In this document: in pieces, positions 21,629 to 22,655 of the stretch | Position numbering within the stretch: the stretch's first letter is position 1 | How the letters are laid out: every line of letters begins with the position of its first letter | DNA from: an uncultured Lactococcus sp. | GTDB taxonomy: Bacteria; Bacillota; Bacilli; Lactobacillales; Streptococcaceae | Length of the DNA: 22,655 bases | Direction: 5' to 3' | NCBI RefSeq assembly: GCF_934191625.1 | Contig: NZ_CAKPUG010000009.1 | Span: 1 to 22,655 of the forward strand | Made by a program: the position numbers and the translations under genes | The notes under the pieces: generated by a model | What the model saw: only the letters and a program-made list of their open reading frames with translations | What the model was told of the DNA's origin: nothing | Database searches by the model: none

Positions 21629-22519
21629 TTATTTAAGAATGATAAAATCATTAACTGAGCGCTGATCTTGGCTCGGATAAATCACTTGACCTTTGAATGC
21701 CATTTGACTTGAACCGCCCCCGTCCATAACAACTGCGTTTTTTAAATCTAGTTCTTTAAACTTATCCATAATCTGATCATACCCTGTACTTGTATCCGAA
21801 ATAATAAGGTAAAGGTTATTATTAGCGTCATTTGCTATGAAAGAATGAATCATCCAATTTACTGAACCATCATTTGTTTGAACTTTCCCATCACGAATTA
21901 GCACTGAACCAAAGCTAAAACTCATTTTCCCACCATTTTTAATGATCGTTGAAGCGGGTACAGAAGAATCATAGATTTGGCTACTACCGTCGCCATTGAT
22001 GACAAAGGCATTGTTCGCTCTCTTATCTGAACCCCAATCTTTAAAAAGCTTTCCATTGTTCATCTGAAAACCTGTGATGTGCATATTGGTCATATTAAAA
22101 CCAGAAGCATTCATGATTAAAGCCTCAGGATATTTTTGCATCATTTCTTGCAAAGTAAAGGCTGGAGCATCAATTGAAGTTGCCGTTTTTAATACTTCAA
22201 CATTGTTGGCTTTGTAGATTTTAAAGCTGCCAGATGAAAGGTCAGTGAACTTGTCGCCTCCCTCTTTCGAGTTTAGCTTTATCGTGCTGGCTTCCCCTGT
22301 ATCTTTGACAAGACTATCAGAGGACTTGACTGCTTCTTTCGCACTGTTGGAGGTAATGTACCCTGCCTCTTGATCTGTACGCTGGACACTGTGAGCTTGG
22401 TGATGTGTCTCCTCTTGTTTTTTAGAATGAATAAACATAAATGAAGCCCAACCTATAAACACTAAAAAGGCAAAAGTAATAACCCAGCCTAACCTTTTTC
22501 GCTTTGTCTTAGTTTTCAT
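21629..22519 (-). CDS. Membrane-anchored phosphodiester glycosidase (NAGPA-domain) protein
   Basis: A 296-residue protein. A basic start (KTKTKRKRLG) and one membrane helix (about 11-30) anchor it, a polar linker (31-95) follows, and an extracellular NAGPA/DUF2233 domain runs to the end. Family hallmarks are NASGFN (137-142) and DGGGSSQM (266-273), while the region usually PRTAIG reads HSFIAND (225-231). The family cleaves or transfers sugars on phosphodiester-linked N-acetylglucosamine in lysosomal enzymes, and bacterial members are linked to cell-wall glycopolymers. The start ATG 22519 overlaps the stop of the glycerophosphotransferase gene (ATGA), and the LCP-like gene follows by 10 bases, so a role in trimming or modifying teichoic acid is inferred. 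Confidence 0.82.
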   Translation of the reverse strand: MKTKTKRKRLGWVITFAFLVFIGWASFMFIHSKKQEETHHQAHSVQRTDQEAGYITSNSAKEAVKSSDSLVKDTGEASTIKLNSKEGGDKFTDLSSGSFKIYKANNVEVLKTATSIDAPAFTLQEMMQKYPEALIMNASGFNMTNMHITGFQMNNGKLFKDWGSDKRANNAFVINGDGSSQIYDSSVPASTIIKNGGKMSFSFGSVLIRDGKVQTNDGSVNWMIHSFIANDANNNLYLIISDTSTGYDQIMDKFKELDLKNAVVMDGGGSSQMAFKGQVIYPSQDQRSVNDFIILK

Positions 22520-22655
22520 ATCTCTATTCTCCCCATATCTTTTTCAACTGTTTTTTCAGCCATAAGGCCTTCAATCACCTCAAGCACACGTTTTGTTGCC
22601 TTGCCATCTCGATAATTGTAAGTTTTCTGGAAAAAAGCTTCCCTTTCCTTTTGAT
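22516..22655 (-). CDS. C-terminal end of a probable CDP-glycerol glycerophosphotransferase (TagB/TagF type)
   Basis: A partial frame enters from the right edge and stops at TGA 22518-22516, overlapping the next ATG. Its 45 visible residues contain YNYRDGKATKRVLEVIEGLM, the typical last helix of the CDP-glycerol:polyglycerol phosphate glycerophosphotransferases that build the poly(glycerol phosphate) chain of teichoic acids. Only the tail is visible, so the TagB/TagF choice is open. It is the upstream gene of the operon containing the phosphodiester glycosidase and LCP-like genes. Confidence 0.65.
   Translation of the reverse strand, partial: QKEREAFFQKTYNYRDGKATKRVLEVIEGLMAEKTVEKDMGRIEI

Noticed and set aside
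1..22655. CRISPR arrays, tRNA/rRNA genes, insertion sequences, phage genes
   Set aside because: No regularly spaced repeats, cloverleaf sequences, transposase or integrase-like frames, or terminal repeats were seen on either strand.

Overview
The window looks like chromosomal DNA from a low-GC Gram-positive lactic acid bacterium. The best guess is Lactococcus. The reasons are the mevalonate genes with a separate thiolase and HMG-CoA reductase facing mvaS, an Spx paralogue, a lipoprotein-type flavoprotein reductase, an HPr-phosphorylatable GlpK, strong sigma-A promoters and AT-rich DNA. The genus is inferred from gene content and protein character, not from a database search. I see no mobile element, rRNA, tRNA or CRISPR array, and no gene-free stretch exceeds 300 bases. 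The longest is about 250 bases, between the giant dehydratase-activase gene and its TetR neighbour, and it holds promoters and inverted repeats.

Layout. 1-1164: the tail of an unknown gene, then a CorA-like membrane protein with an altered GMN motif. 1183-2752: a secreted, lipid-anchored FAD fumarate-reductase-like protein with a clear promoter and an operator-like palindrome at the start of transcription. 2801-4737: a CNNM/CBS (HlyC/CorC) membrane protein and an Spx-family protein that has lost both cysteines of the CXXC switch. 4889-5594: khpA and rpsP. 5600-9300: mevalonate block, with thiolase and HMG-CoA reductase on the minus strand separated in frame by one stop codon, and mvaS divergent from them. 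9307-13040: a minus-strand cluster of an SDR dehydrogenase, a GntR/UTRA regulator, a TIM-barrel-like protein of unknown function and a Gfo/Idh/MocA oxidoreductase, probably a small catabolic unit with its own regulator but no transporter. 13071-18230: a 1419-residue protein with two 2-hydroxyacyl-CoA dehydratase activase modules fused to DUF2229/HgdB-like regions, divergent from a TetR regulator. 18294-20630: a lone glpK convergent with nagB. 20676-22655: part of a cell-wall glycopolymer operon, in transcription order a CDP-glycerol glycerophosphotransferase C-terminus, a membrane-anchored phosphodiester glycosidase and a degenerate LCP-family protein.

How the genes work together. The thiolase, HMG-CoA synthase and HMG-CoA reductase make mevalonate from acetyl-CoA for isoprenoids, including the undecaprenyl carrier used by cell-wall enzymes such as those at the right end. 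GlpK and NagB feed glycerol-3-phosphate and fructose-6-phosphate into central metabolism. The least understood parts are the giant iron-sulfur activase/dehydratase-like protein with its TetR partner and the GntR-controlled oxidoreductase cluster. These two systems most deserve follow-up.
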